DNA of 64,000 bases, taken from Pholis gunnellus (Eukaryota; Chordata; Actinopteri; Perciformes; Pholidae). Both the position numbers and the translations under genes were made by a program. The notes under the pieces are model-generated. The model ran no database searches. It was not told the DNA's origin and saw nothing but the letters and a program-made list of their open reading frames with translations. The stretch covers positions 22,791,424-22,855,423 of the forward strand of contig OU342815.1 in the NCBI GenBank assembly GCA_910591455.2, written 5' to 3'. The first letter of the stretch is position 1, and every line of letters starts with the position of its first letter. Of the stretch, positions 12,521 to 23,900 are shown one piece after another.

Positions 12521-15500
12521 ATGTCTCTGAGAGGTGAAGTGTGTTTGGTGACGGGAGCCGGTGGATTCCTGGGAAAGAGGCTGGTGAGGCTGCTGCTGGA
12601 GGAAGAGCAAGCGGCTGAGATTCGACTGCTGGACAGACAAGTACAGCCGCAACTTTTAGAGTCTCTGGAGGGTAAAAATCTGTCTGTTTCATTCTGTGTT
12701 CACTGACATTTTATTCACAATATATATAGAAACAGATCAAACAGAACAATTTTGATTGCAAATAACTCTTTCTTTCTTTAAAGATTTTCAACTTCAGCCA
12801 TTCGTGCCATTAAACAAAGTGCAGCTTCTCTAATTTAATCAACATTGATATAAAGTATAAGTAGAAATGTGGTATTTACTTTAATATTATGAGGCTGTAG
12901 TGATAGAGTGGGAACACTTTGTAATACCAGCAGTTTGATTTGTCATTTATTTAAACTTAATTTAATCAAATATAATAACAGTCTTGGACTGAAATAAGTT
13001 ATTTTTATATACTTATTTTACAAAGATTTAACCGTTAAAAGAATTAACTCTGAAGTGCTTCAGAGGATCAACATGTTAATGGAGTAATGAAAACTGCCAT
13101 TTATATATTCATATTATTCCGCTTTTTTTACTACTACACAACAATATAATAATTTTCTAACCCAAATGCTAGGTTTTTTAATATTGTCTGGGATATGTCA
13201 ATGATTAGCAATAATATTGATTTTGATGCATTGCTCCATAGTGCAGCAGCGATGCCCCTAGTGGACACCAGGATAATTGCATGTAAAAAAGAAAATTCCA
13301 CAAACTGGTGGAAAATTGTAAAAAGTACAATTTCGATGTCAGTTTGATGGGTTTCAATGGGGACATGTTGTCCTTTAGGATCTTCGTGTTCTGGCTACAG
13401 TTTATTAAAGGAGCTGAGGTTCTAAAAAACCTCACACCCTTGACAAAACGTATGCGATATGCAATAACACAGTCACAACAATGTAATAGACAAAACTGTC
13501 CCTAGTGATGCACAAGGGTTAAGGATAAAAGACACATGAAAATACTGTATAAGAAAACCACATAACCCGATGTCACATTGTGTTGATTGATGGGTTGATT
13601 TGCTGCGTGTCAGACTGTCGAGGCGACACACAGTTGACTGTTTTCGAGGGCGACATCAGAGACGGCGAATTCCTGAGGAAAAGCTGTCGAGGAGCGTCGA
13701 TCGTCTTCCACATCGCGGCCATCATCGACGTTACGGACTCGGTGGAGTACAGCGAGATACACGGGGTCAACGTCAAAGGTCAGACCGTCGCTTCAATGCA
13801 CTGAAAGATGAAGCAGAACTCTTCTCACTTCAAGTGACTTTATTGATTCTATTAACGTTTCAAACTACTTTCATTGCTTTAATTATCACTTCAGCTGCCG
13901 TTACACTTCAAAAAACTACTTTTTCATTGATGACACTTCACGGAAGACTTCAACTGCTTTAAGTGCTACTTCAGCTGCTTTCATTGCTTACTTTGACACT
14001 TCAGCTGCTTTCATTGCTCGTATTTCAACGGGCATCAACGTGTTTCAGAACTTACACTTTAACTGATAGTTAAAGCAGAACTTTTAAATGTTTACACTTC
14101 AACTGACTTTCTGTGCTTATGTTTCTATGGGTTTTTAAAAACTGCTTTAATTACATTAATGACACTTAAGCTGCTGTTTCACTTCAACTAACTAACTTTT
14201 TCGAGGGACTGAACTGCTTTAAGCGCTTACACTTAAAATTACATTTTGATTGCTAACTTTGATATAAACTGTGCAAAGTCAATGTTCAAAATGTTCATTT
14301 TGGTTTCACATAGGAAACAACCCGCCGTCTCCTGAGTGAAAGTCTTGTGTCTTCCCTTTATGGACTTTCATGCTCGTTTCCCTCGTAATTAGAACTTGGA
14401 ACTTTCAATAACGGTCACTCAATAAACTGAGTCACACCTCGAACCAAATGTAAAAACATTAGTCTTTAACGTATTTGTGGTTTGCAGCAGCATATAATGC
14501 CAAAAAAATGTTCCTGGCGACATTGTTGTTTAATTTCAACAGAATTCGACCTTAAACTGAAAGTTGAACTCACATCAACCGTTTCACTGGAACTGCAACT
14601 TCAGGCACCTTCACACTTTTCTTTCTCTTCAAGATTTATTGAATTATTCTAAATTATTGACTTGTCAAGAAATTATTTTACATTATGTTTTCACATTTTT
14701 TTTCACAATATATGTAGAAACAAGCAGAATCATTTTATTGCAACTATAACTTTCTTCCTTTAAAGGTTTTCAACTTCAGCCATTCGTGCCATTAAAAGGG
14801 CAGCTTCTCTAATTTAATCAACATTGACAGGAAAGTATGAACATAAATGTAGTATTTACTCTGATAAAATGGGAACACTTTGTAATATCAGTTGTTTGAT
14901 TTGTCTTTTTCTTATTTAAACATTCATTAAATCAGGGAAGCCTCGCCAAGACATACAAAAAAAGAAAGAAATTAGGCAGCAATTACAGATTCCTATTGAT
15001 TATTGGATTATCTCGCCCTCACATAAAATAACAATCTTGGGCTGAAATAGATCATTTTGATTTAACAAAGATGTAATCCTTGTCCTCTAGATAGTGATGA
15101 GGCTCTCTTTTAACTCATATAAACTCGAGAGCATCTTCGCTTTGCAGGAACGCAGCTGCTTCTGGAGGCTTGTATCCAGGAGAACGTGGTGTCCTTCATC
15201 TTCACCAGCACCATCGAGGTGATGGGACCAAACCCAAGAGGTGAACCCATCGTCAACGGCAGCGAGGACACCGTGTACGAGTGCGCTCTGAAGTTCGCCT
15301 ACAGCAAGACCAAAAAGGAGGCCGAGCGGAGGACCCTGCAGGCCCACGGAGAGGTGCTCCAGAACGGAGGCCGACTGGCCACGTGCGCCCTCAGACCGAT
15401 GTACATCTACGGGGAGGGCTGCCGCTTCCTGCTGGGCCACATGGGCGACGGGATACGAAATAAAGACGTTCTGTTTCGCATGTCTCAGCCAGACGCCCTG

Positions 15501-15956
15501 GTGAATCCCGTGTACGTGGGCAACGTGGCCTCGGGCCACCTCCAAGCGGCACGCAGCCTCAAAGATCCAGAAAAAAGAAACGCCGTCGGAGGAAAGTTTT
15601 ACTTCATTTCCGACGACACGCCGCTCGTGAGCTACTCGGATTTCAACCACGTCATGATGGCACCTCTGGGCTTCGACATTCAGGAGAAGCTCATGTTTCC
15701 GCTCTGGCTCCTCTACACGGTCTGCTTCCTCATGGAGATGCTGTGCGCGATGGTCCGGCCGTTGGTGCGCGTCGTCCCGCCGCTGAACCGGCAGCTCGTC
15801 ACCATGTTGAACACGCCGTTCAGCTTCTCCTATCAGAAGGCCAAGAGGGACCTGGGATACGCCCCCAGGCACACCTGGGAGGAGGCCCGCAGACGCACCA
15901 CAGAGTGGCTCGCGTCAGAGCTGCCGAAGGAGCGGGAGAGAATAAGAGCGAAATGA
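12521..15956 (+). CDS. hsd3b1: 3-beta-hydroxysteroid dehydrogenase / delta5-delta4 isomerase
   Basis: It converts delta5-3beta-hydroxysteroids such as pregnenolone and DHEA to delta4-3-ketosteroids with NAD+, in the ER and mitochondrial membranes. Exons are 12521-12671, 13614-13778 and 15148-15956, giving 374 residues against 373 in human HSD3B1, so the gene is complete. The N-terminal Rossmann fold carries TGAGGFLG at residues 11-18. The catalytic Ser is in FTSTIE (Ser126), and the YxxxK pair is Tyr157/Lys161 in YSKTKKEAE. CALRPMYIYGEG and NPVYVGNVA are family blocks, and a hydrophobic segment near residues 284-308 fits the membrane anchor. VNVKGTQLLLEAC, FYFISDDTP and RPMYIYGEG resemble the HSD3B1/2 branch more than HSD3B7. 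Teleosts have several hsd3b genes, so which numbered paralogue this is remains inference. The start ATG is the first in frame and sits directly before the nucleotide-binding motif. Confidence 0.9.
12709..13030 (+). repeat. Duplicated block, copy 1 (hsd3b intron 1)
   Basis: The block shares TTCAACTTCAGCCATTCGTG, GCAGCTTCTCTAATTTAATC, GTGGGAACACTTTGTAATA- and a CTTGG-CTGAAATA-type end, in the same order and spacing, with 14697-15078 in the next intron. The two are clearly homologous but diverged. Confidence 0.85.
13031..13613 (+). other. Rest of hsd3b intron 1
   Basis: AT-rich sequence with no recognisable element; the short stretch near 13250 contains a GCCCCTAGTGGACACCAGG box like the ends of other short fish repeats. 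Confidence 0.4.
13800..14250 (+). repeat. Degenerate CTTCAACTGCTTTCATTGCTT repeat in hsd3b intron 2
   Basis: Variants of ACTTCAGCTGCTTTCATTGC recur every roughly 25-40 bases through the stretch, with heavy divergence and no clean period. It looks like an old decayed minisatellite. Confidence 0.55.
14697..15078 (+). repeat. Duplicated block, copy 2 (hsd3b intron 2)
   Basis: Homologue of the block at 12709-13030, with an inserted segment near 14940-15030. It ends about 70 bases before exon 3. Confidence 0.85.
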
Positions 15957-16422
15957 TTTGTTTAAAGTCGTTTATTCATTATCGGTTTGTGTGTGCTTGT
16001 GTTTTAATCCGTTGGATGAGACCCTTTTCCTGCGGCGACAGTAAGAAGAAAGTTTTAGTGGAAGTGTGTGTGAAGCACTCAGCCAAAAACATGGCAATCA
16101 TCACTGTTAATGTTTCTTTAGAGGCACCATTTACTATGTGTATGCTGTTGTAGCATCTTTCTAATTATTCTAATAGGTTTAACACATGTTCTTGTTATTT
16201 AGTTTGTCTGATATTACCACTAGGAGTCACCATATTCCTACACCTATATGGTTTATTTGAGGATAAGCATCCACTTTTTCTATGATTTAAGGTTAACGGT
16301 TCAGTAAAGCAATGTTCAAAATCTATTTTACATCTCGTATCGTTGACTCGTGTCAATGTCGCCTGTTGTCCCTTCACTGTATGGTAATGTGTCGTGTGCA
16401 CTATTAAAGTTTACGCTGAGAA

Positions 16423-16428
16423 AATAAA
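16423..16428 (+). promoter_or_regulatory. Polyadenylation signal, hsd3b gene
   Basis: AATAAA lies about 470 bases after the hsd3b stop, in an otherwise gene-free stretch. Confidence 0.5.
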
Positions 16429-16811
16429 CATTGTACATTTTCATTTATACTTGATTTATAAATTCATCAACTCATTTAACTTGAAGGGAAACTTGCATCA
16501 TTTTTCTTGGAAGTTGGAAGCAAACAGACTTTTGGAAAGGTAAACTCCGACCGGTGAATCATGCAGTTGGTGGCGTGCGTGCGTGGGTGAGTGAATGAGT
16601 GTCTGAACACATTCTGCTGCAGCAAACTGCATCATATTTTGGTCGGCCGGTAATGGCTGCATGCTCAAAGGACTCGTGGTTGCGATGACTCGCACTTTCT
16701 CAAAACACCCTTTTCATTGCTTGTTTTTTGCTGCCATTGAGTGTAGCGGCCGCTTGTGATGGAACAGCTGAGTGCATCGCCGACCCCCCCGGCTGCTACT
16801 CTGCATCCACG

Positions 16812-16925
16812 GCTACAAGGCAAGGCAAGTTTATTTGTATCGCACATTTCAACAACAAGGCAATTCAAAGTGCTTCACATAAAACCATTAAAAGCATCCA
16901 AACACAAGGCAAAAGAAGAGGAGAT
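16812..16925 (+). repeat. Short interspersed repeat, AAGGCAAGGCAAGTTTATTT type
   Basis: AAGGCAAGGCAAGTTTATTTG, then CACATTTCAACAACAAGGC and AATTCAAAGTGCTTCACATA, is a very common fish interspersed sequence. This is a single partial copy. Confidence 0.75.
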
Positions 16926-17904
16926 AACAGCTAACTGTCAGCACACACACACTGCTGAGTACATCTCTGCTACTCCGCCGCTGCTTTGCGGGCAGTTTGG
17001 TGAAATACATTTTTGTATTTGGCAAGATTGTAGGACGTGTCTTATGTAAATACGACGTCTTCGTGCCGATTGGCTGCGTACATCGCCACTTGTTTCTCAG
17101 TTTGAATAAAGGTTGGTTGAAGACGCACCTGGCGGAGATCTGCATTCTACTTCGTGCACCTTTCTAATTACCGATTTTTATCTGAGCTCTTAATTACTAT
17201 TGAGCCCTAAAGCACTTTGTGGTGCAAAACTTACCCTTGACCCATTTTCCTTGGTAAGGATTAAATCTTTTGTCGTGTAATTACGACCTTAAAACGAGAC
17301 GCCAGATCCAATCAAACCTATTGTGTGTTCACAACTGCTACGAGAATTCAGCTCAGATCGTTGATTACGTAAAATAATATTGTGAAAGTGGAACAATCGA
17401 TCAGCTAATGATTGATTTCCCTCAGACACAACAGGATGACCCCCCCCCCCCCCCCCCCTCACTTTCTATGACACACACACACACACACACAAACCAGTGG
17501 GCAGCCGGGCCAGAGTCCAGCATTTCTAACAAACAGCCATTGAATACCAATGAGGTCATGGCTCCACTGCCAGGCAAAGAGCTTCAACCACTTGTCGGTT
17601 CAGTGCAAACCAAGTCTGATCAGAAGAAAACAAACCACCCACTGACAAATGAAATGACTGAGTGAAAAGAACGTTCCCGTCTGAAAGTGAAACGTTTCAG
17701 ACAGACTTCTGCTTTGCTTCACGCCAGCTGTTTTTCCAGCTCAAGCCGGAGTGGTTGTTCCAGAGTTGCAACACTGCACAGAGCCGGGGATTTTCTCAAG
17801 CCTAAAGCCGATCTCCATCCGCCAATCTGGGGCTGAGCGGAGCAGCTGAGCACCGTTAAGCACCAACTAAACCTCTCAGTCAGCCGCTCTCCCCATTCAC
17901 ACCT

Positions 17905-20900
17905 ATGGTTCCAGAGAAGATGCCTCGAGAACACAAACCGATCGTCCTCTGCGTGTTGGCCGTCTTCACGTCACTGGTGGTGGGTGAGTGAAGGGGATCA
18001 TGACGGAGGCTTTGTTTTTGTAATTCTGCGTCCCCCTTTTTTGGGGTATTTTTTTAAACATAAATGCCAAGAAAAGGATCGAGCTTTGTAAAACACGAGT
18101 ACACTGACATATATAAAATGTTGTGTGTACTTTTAAAGGTTGTTGGTAGAAATAAAACCGCATAGTACGCATTGTACATTTTAATTTCTACTTGGTTTAC
18201 ATTTTCATTAATTCATTTAACTTTAGAGGAAACTTTGCGTTGCATCATTTGGAAGCAGACGTTTGTTAGAGTAATCTTCTATCGTTAGTTATCATCATTA
18301 GTTATTATTCTGCATAATATCCTGGTGGTCTTGGGTGTGTTACCAAAATACAGCACTTCACTAATACAAAACCAGACATGATTTTTAAATGCACAAATGG
18401 ATGATTTTTGTAGTTTCAGCAGTAATGTTTGTTTAATACACATTTTAACATTGCATTAAATAAATAGACTGAAATCAGGCTCTTATAATCTAGTATGAAA
18501 CAATAAAGTTTATATGTTGACGATCAAACAATGATACTAGAATAAATATCAGTATCATAAATAAGAATACTTGAAAATCTCTTCGACGTCATTCGACTTA
18601 ATCTAACCCTTTAAACAACATTTGTATCTGTTGTGATCTGGTGTCAAAGGCACAATGTAACAGCTGTTATTTTATGTTCTGCTGTTTGCTGCGATGACAT
18701 GAGACCCTGCAGTGTGACATCATGTCCTCATCCTGCAGGTGTGGAGGAGAGGCAGCGTGGCGGCGATGAGTGCGCCGACCTCAACACGACCACCTGGCAG
18801 GAGTACCGGCAGCAGAGGTTCAAGCTGCAGGTTCAGTACCTGCTGCTGACGAGGAGAAACATGGACTGTGCACAGACGTTCAACCACGAGTCTCTCACGG
18901 AAACACAGCAGCAGCAGCAGCCGTCCTACTTCAACGTGTCCCGCCCGACTACGGTCATCGTCCACGGGTACAGGTGAGGAGAGGACCCTAAAGAAAACCT
19001 TTAAAACCCTTAAAAACCCTTTAAAACCCTTAAAAACCCTTTAAATCCCATGTTTCTCAATGAACCTCTGACTGTGAGCACTGGGGCAGTACATAAACTC
19101 AATTTCCTGATTCATTTACTTGACATCATTTCAGGTTTTTGTGCTTTTTCTGACGGGTTTGAAGTAGAAAAACGTAGTATAATAATGATAATATAATACC
19201 TGATAATGTTTGATTATATAGAGACAGTGGATGAGAATCTGATGACAGTCGATGGTTGTTTGGTCACATGTCAGTCACATCTGATCAGACTACACACACA
19301 CACACACAGTCCACAGTCGAGTTTCTGAGTGTTGCTTTGTTTATTGTTTGTTGTGATCTTTAGAAATAATTGATATTTGGTTTAAATATATATAAAAAAA
19401 ACTCTCCACCATCCTTCCGTCTGCCTCCATGTGGCCCTGCATCCTCCCCCTCCTCCCCCTCCTCCCCCCGCAGGGTGATGGGCAGTAAGCCGTCCTGGGT
19501 GAAGCAGCTGGCCCTCGCCCTGCTGAGGGCTCAGGACGTGAACGTGGTGGTGGTGGACTGGGTCTACGGCGCCTCCTTCGCCTACAACCTGGTGGTGGAG
19601 AACTACAAGGAGGTGGCTGTGCAGATCTCGATCCTCATCAACCAGCTGCAGGTGAGAGAAACACTGACATTAATGATCCGCTTTTATCTTCATTATTTTG
19701 GGGGGATAGTTCATAGAGTTCATAGAGTTCATAGAGTTCATAGAGTTCATAGAGTTCGTAGAGACGGCGTATACGTCTCTGGTAGAGACCTGTCAATCAC
19801 CGTGTAGCCCCGCCCCTAAAGCATAGCCTGCTTTATGGTCTGTGTGACTCTAAATGGACCATCATTTACTAAATGAACATCATGCTGTATTGAAGAAGAC
19901 TTGAAACTAGAGATTGAGACCATAAACTCATGTTTACAATGTTTACTGAGGTAATAAATCAAGAGAGAAGTAGAGTCATTTTCTCATAGACTTCTATACA
20001 ACCAGAGGAGTCGCCCCCTGGTGGACACTAGAGAGAATGCAGCTTTAACACATGAAGCATAAAACATAAACGACTGCAACTGTCTTGTCCAACAGCAACA
20101 TGGATGCAAACTGGAGTCCTTCCACTTCGTCGGGATCAGTCTTGGGGCGCACGTCGCCGGCTTCGTGGGGACTCTGTTTGAGGGGAAGATAGGACGGATC
20201 ACAGGTGAGTCCGGACCTCCTCCATGTGACACGTCGCTGCTTTTTATGACATGAGTTTTGCAGAAAAATAATAACTTAGATGCTGCAATTGAAAGTTTTG
20301 ATGATAAGATCTCAGTTCTGGCTCCACCTCAGATTAAAGGAAGAATCCTCCTTTACAAGATAAATAACAAAACCACGCTGGGGAACAAATGAAATGGCAA
20401 AATGAGAAGTGCCCGCTGCTGCAGACAGTGAAGTCTTTCATGGAGCCTCTCGGCTGTGAATGCGTCTCAGTGAGACCGTGGGACGATAAGCCGGGCTCTT
20501 CAAAGAGACAACGGCACTTTGATACGAGCCTCTCTGGAGCCGTGTGGAGACGCTCGTCCCCACCAATCAGCAGCCGACACTAAACACCACTGTTCTCTTG
20601 TTGGTATCGGGGCTTTTTTCTCTGGGTGAGGAGTTTGAATGTGAGTGCAGATGAAAAGGAGACGCAGAAAAACAAAATCTTTCAAATAATAATGGTGTTA
20701 AGAAATATTTACCGGTGCAAAGCTAATACGATCGGGCCAGTAAAGATCCTTCAAGGGCTTCTACAGAACATCCATGAGTGCTTTTGTTTTCCCACAAAAT
20801 CTCATGAAGATTATATGAATTTAGACGAAACTGTTTACTTGATGCATCAGTTCAGCATCCAGACAGAACTTCTTAAAAAACAAATGCATATTAACAACGA

Positions 20901-23900
20901 TTGTTAGAGGTTATTTAGTCATATGTGAATGTGATTTTTACACTTTGGATTCTTTCTTTTTCTTTTGACTTATAGAATCTAATCTGTTTGAATGTTTACT
21001 TCCTCTTGCTGCAGCTTTTATTCTCACAAAGTGATGTCGACGTCCTCACGTGAATCAGAAACACAGACTTTACAGCCCTTTGATAAACAATGCTGCTAAC
21101 TTTATATTAAAACATTAAAGCTACTTAAAGGCCACAATACAAGTTCCAGTGGAGTATCTCAAGTATCTCAACAGCCATTAAACACTTTCATCATCAGAGT
21201 AGTGAAGGGAAATAATTCCAGACGCTGTTAAAGCTTCCAGAGTGTTCTCTGTCCTCAGCTCTCGACCCCGCTGGACCGATGTTCAAAGGAGCCGACACCT
21301 TCGACCGGCTCGACTCCTCCGACGCTCAGTTTGTCGACGCCATCCACACCGACTCCGACTGTGAGACAACCTTCACCTAAATACACTAACAGACTCGAAA
21401 TGATGCTGATTTACTGTCTTGATTCATGTCGAGTGTTGTGTTTACAAAAGAAGCTTTTGGACAAAAGATCAACTGAATGAGAAATGTACCAACACACGCT
21501 TTACTGAGGCACAAAGAGAAGGTGTAGTAGAAGGTGAAACGTGGTAAAAACATACAACATGAAATATAATACAGTCTGAATATAGTGCACATAATGAATA
21601 ATGAAAACTAGAGTATGATATACAACATAGTAAATATTTTTTTAAAAGCTCCTTTCAGTTACTTTCAGTTGGTTTGCTGTTGGACTTCTTTGTCCGTTAG
21701 CTTATGGATGCTAACGTTAGCAGATATAAATGGCTGACTTTGACTCTTCTCTTCTCCTGTTTTGTTTTCATCGTGTCACATCGAAACGTTTCTGTGCTTT
21801 GATCTCATGAAGTAAAACAAGAAGAAGAAGCTTCCTCCAGTATTAAACACATGTTTGTTGTTTTTGTGTGTTTACAGAGTAAAACAGCATTAATGAGGTT
21901 TTTCTGCTTCAGATTTTGGGATTTCCATCCCTGTGGGTCATGTGGACTTCTTCCTGAACGGAGGGAAAGACCAGACCGGATGTGCTCGCTCCAGGTTCGC
22001 CTCAAGTAAGTTCAGCGACTAAAAGCGTGCGTGGAGAGTACTTTTACTCTCGTGCTGTACTTCAGTACAGTTTGAAGGTATGCTTTCCATCTTCTGCTAC
22101 TTTCTGCTTCTGCTCCACCTCGTCTGTAATGTTTACTGCACTACATTTATTAATAACTTTAGTTACTTTGCAGATTCAGATTATTAAAACTAAATATAAT
22201 AATGTATTATTAGAGATAAAGATAAGACTTTATTGCTAACTGGAGGCGGGAATACAAGCAGCAGCATATCAATAGTTAAAATGAACTCACACAAGAATGC
22301 ATCAATAATCATAATCCAGCAGCAGAACCTGAAATGGGCCTTTGTGCTAAAGAGTACTTTCACTTTTGGTATTCTAAGTATTTGTGGATGTTAAGTAATA
22401 TTTTGAATGCGAGACTTTTACTTAGTACTGAGTATTTCTACACTGTGGTATTGCTCCAGGAGTACTTCTTCTTCTGCCGACTAACAAAAAGACAAAAAAA
22501 AGAGCAACAGAGAAGTTGTGTTTGTTGTTAAATTATGTGTCCTGCTTTGTTTTTAATTTATAAATTTAATAAAATAAAATAATTGATAAATTAAATAAAA
22601 ATAAATAATTGATAAATTAAATTAAATAAAATAATTGATAAATTAAATAATATTAAATAATTGATAAATTAAATAAAATAATTGATCAATTAAATTAAAT
22701 TAAAACAACACGTGTAAATGGATTGAACCCAGTTGTACACATTTAAATAACTTCATCACTATAATTGTATAGCTGTCTGCAGACCTCTGGCCCCCTTAGT
22801 GTCTCTGTTTGTTGTCAGTTCTGGTCTACTTCCCAGTGTACGGTTATGTGATATGCGACCACATGAGGGCGCTGCACGTCTACATGAGCGCGCTCAACGG
22901 CTCGTGCCCGATGGTGGGGATCCCGTGCTCCAGCTATGAGGACTTCCTGAAGGGACGCTGTCTGGACTGCGACGTCTTCCAGGGGACATGTCCCACCATC
23001 GGTGAGAGGAGCTGCTCTCATTCCATCATTCTGTTGTTTTCTGCTTTGTTCATTTTTATTTAGTTTTAACTGATGTTCATGTCAAATATGTTTTTACATT
23101 TAAAAAATATGACAAATATATATATTTATGCAACTTTAATTCAAAAGTAATTATACATTAAGGCAATCATTTATTCTAAATGAATCAGAGCATTAAACAT
23201 GCTTTAAGTAGATTTACTTTAACTTAAATCACTTCTACGTGTGGTGGAGTGTTATTATTCTGGTAGTTGAAGACACAAAAGGAAGTCTTGGTGACATCAA
23301 ACCCTTAAAATATAAACTTGGTATGTTTGCTTCGTCCCAGCATCACCAGTAGATCCGACCTCTCGTCTGTTCTCGTCACGTCAGCGTCCGCTGATGAAGC
23401 GACACGGTTCACGTGCACGGAGCTCTTTGTGATTTCTGTGGCGTACAGACCATAATGTATGGCGCTCGCTCACGTGTGTGCATGTTTCTCAGGTTTGTCA
23501 CTGAACAGCGGGATCGTCGTCTCTCCGGTTCCCAAAGAGCAGAAGCTGTTTCTCCTCACCACGTCTTCACCGCCTTTCTGCTGTGAGTCCTTCAACCTGA
23601 ACCGCTGATAATAAAACTACGGTTCAAAAACGTTATAACATTTTATGATTATAGTTATAAAGCATTATGGATTCTTATGAGTGCTTCCCTTTCAGCTCGT
23701 CACTTCCTGCTGCAGCTGGAGGTTTCTCCTCTGGACAAGAGCGCCGAGGTGGAGGTGACGCTGACGACTGAGAACCTGAAAACAGAGCGGAGACTCAGGC
23801 TGTAGGTACCGCGTCTGTGACATCACAACTCTATTCAACTCTATTCAGATGAGGATCATTAAAACACGGTTCTCTGCACTGTTTCGTGATGGATTCCAAC

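Larger units (their letters stand above)
15957..17904. other. Intergenic, hsd3b to pla1a
   Basis: It holds the hsd3b 3' UTR, a short interspersed repeat (16812-16925), a C run with an adjoining AC run (about 17440-17491) and the presumed pla1a promoter. No TATA box or other motif is convincing. Confidence 0.5.

Noticed and set aside
15087..15872. 261-codon minus-strand frame
   Set aside because: It is the antisense of hsd3b exon 3; the plus strand carries the catalytic motifs and a clean acceptor.
12521..15956. hsd3b7 for the steroid dehydrogenase
   Set aside because: Motifs RPMYIYGEG, ISDDTP and FSYQKAKRDLGY match the HSD3B1/2 branch more closely.
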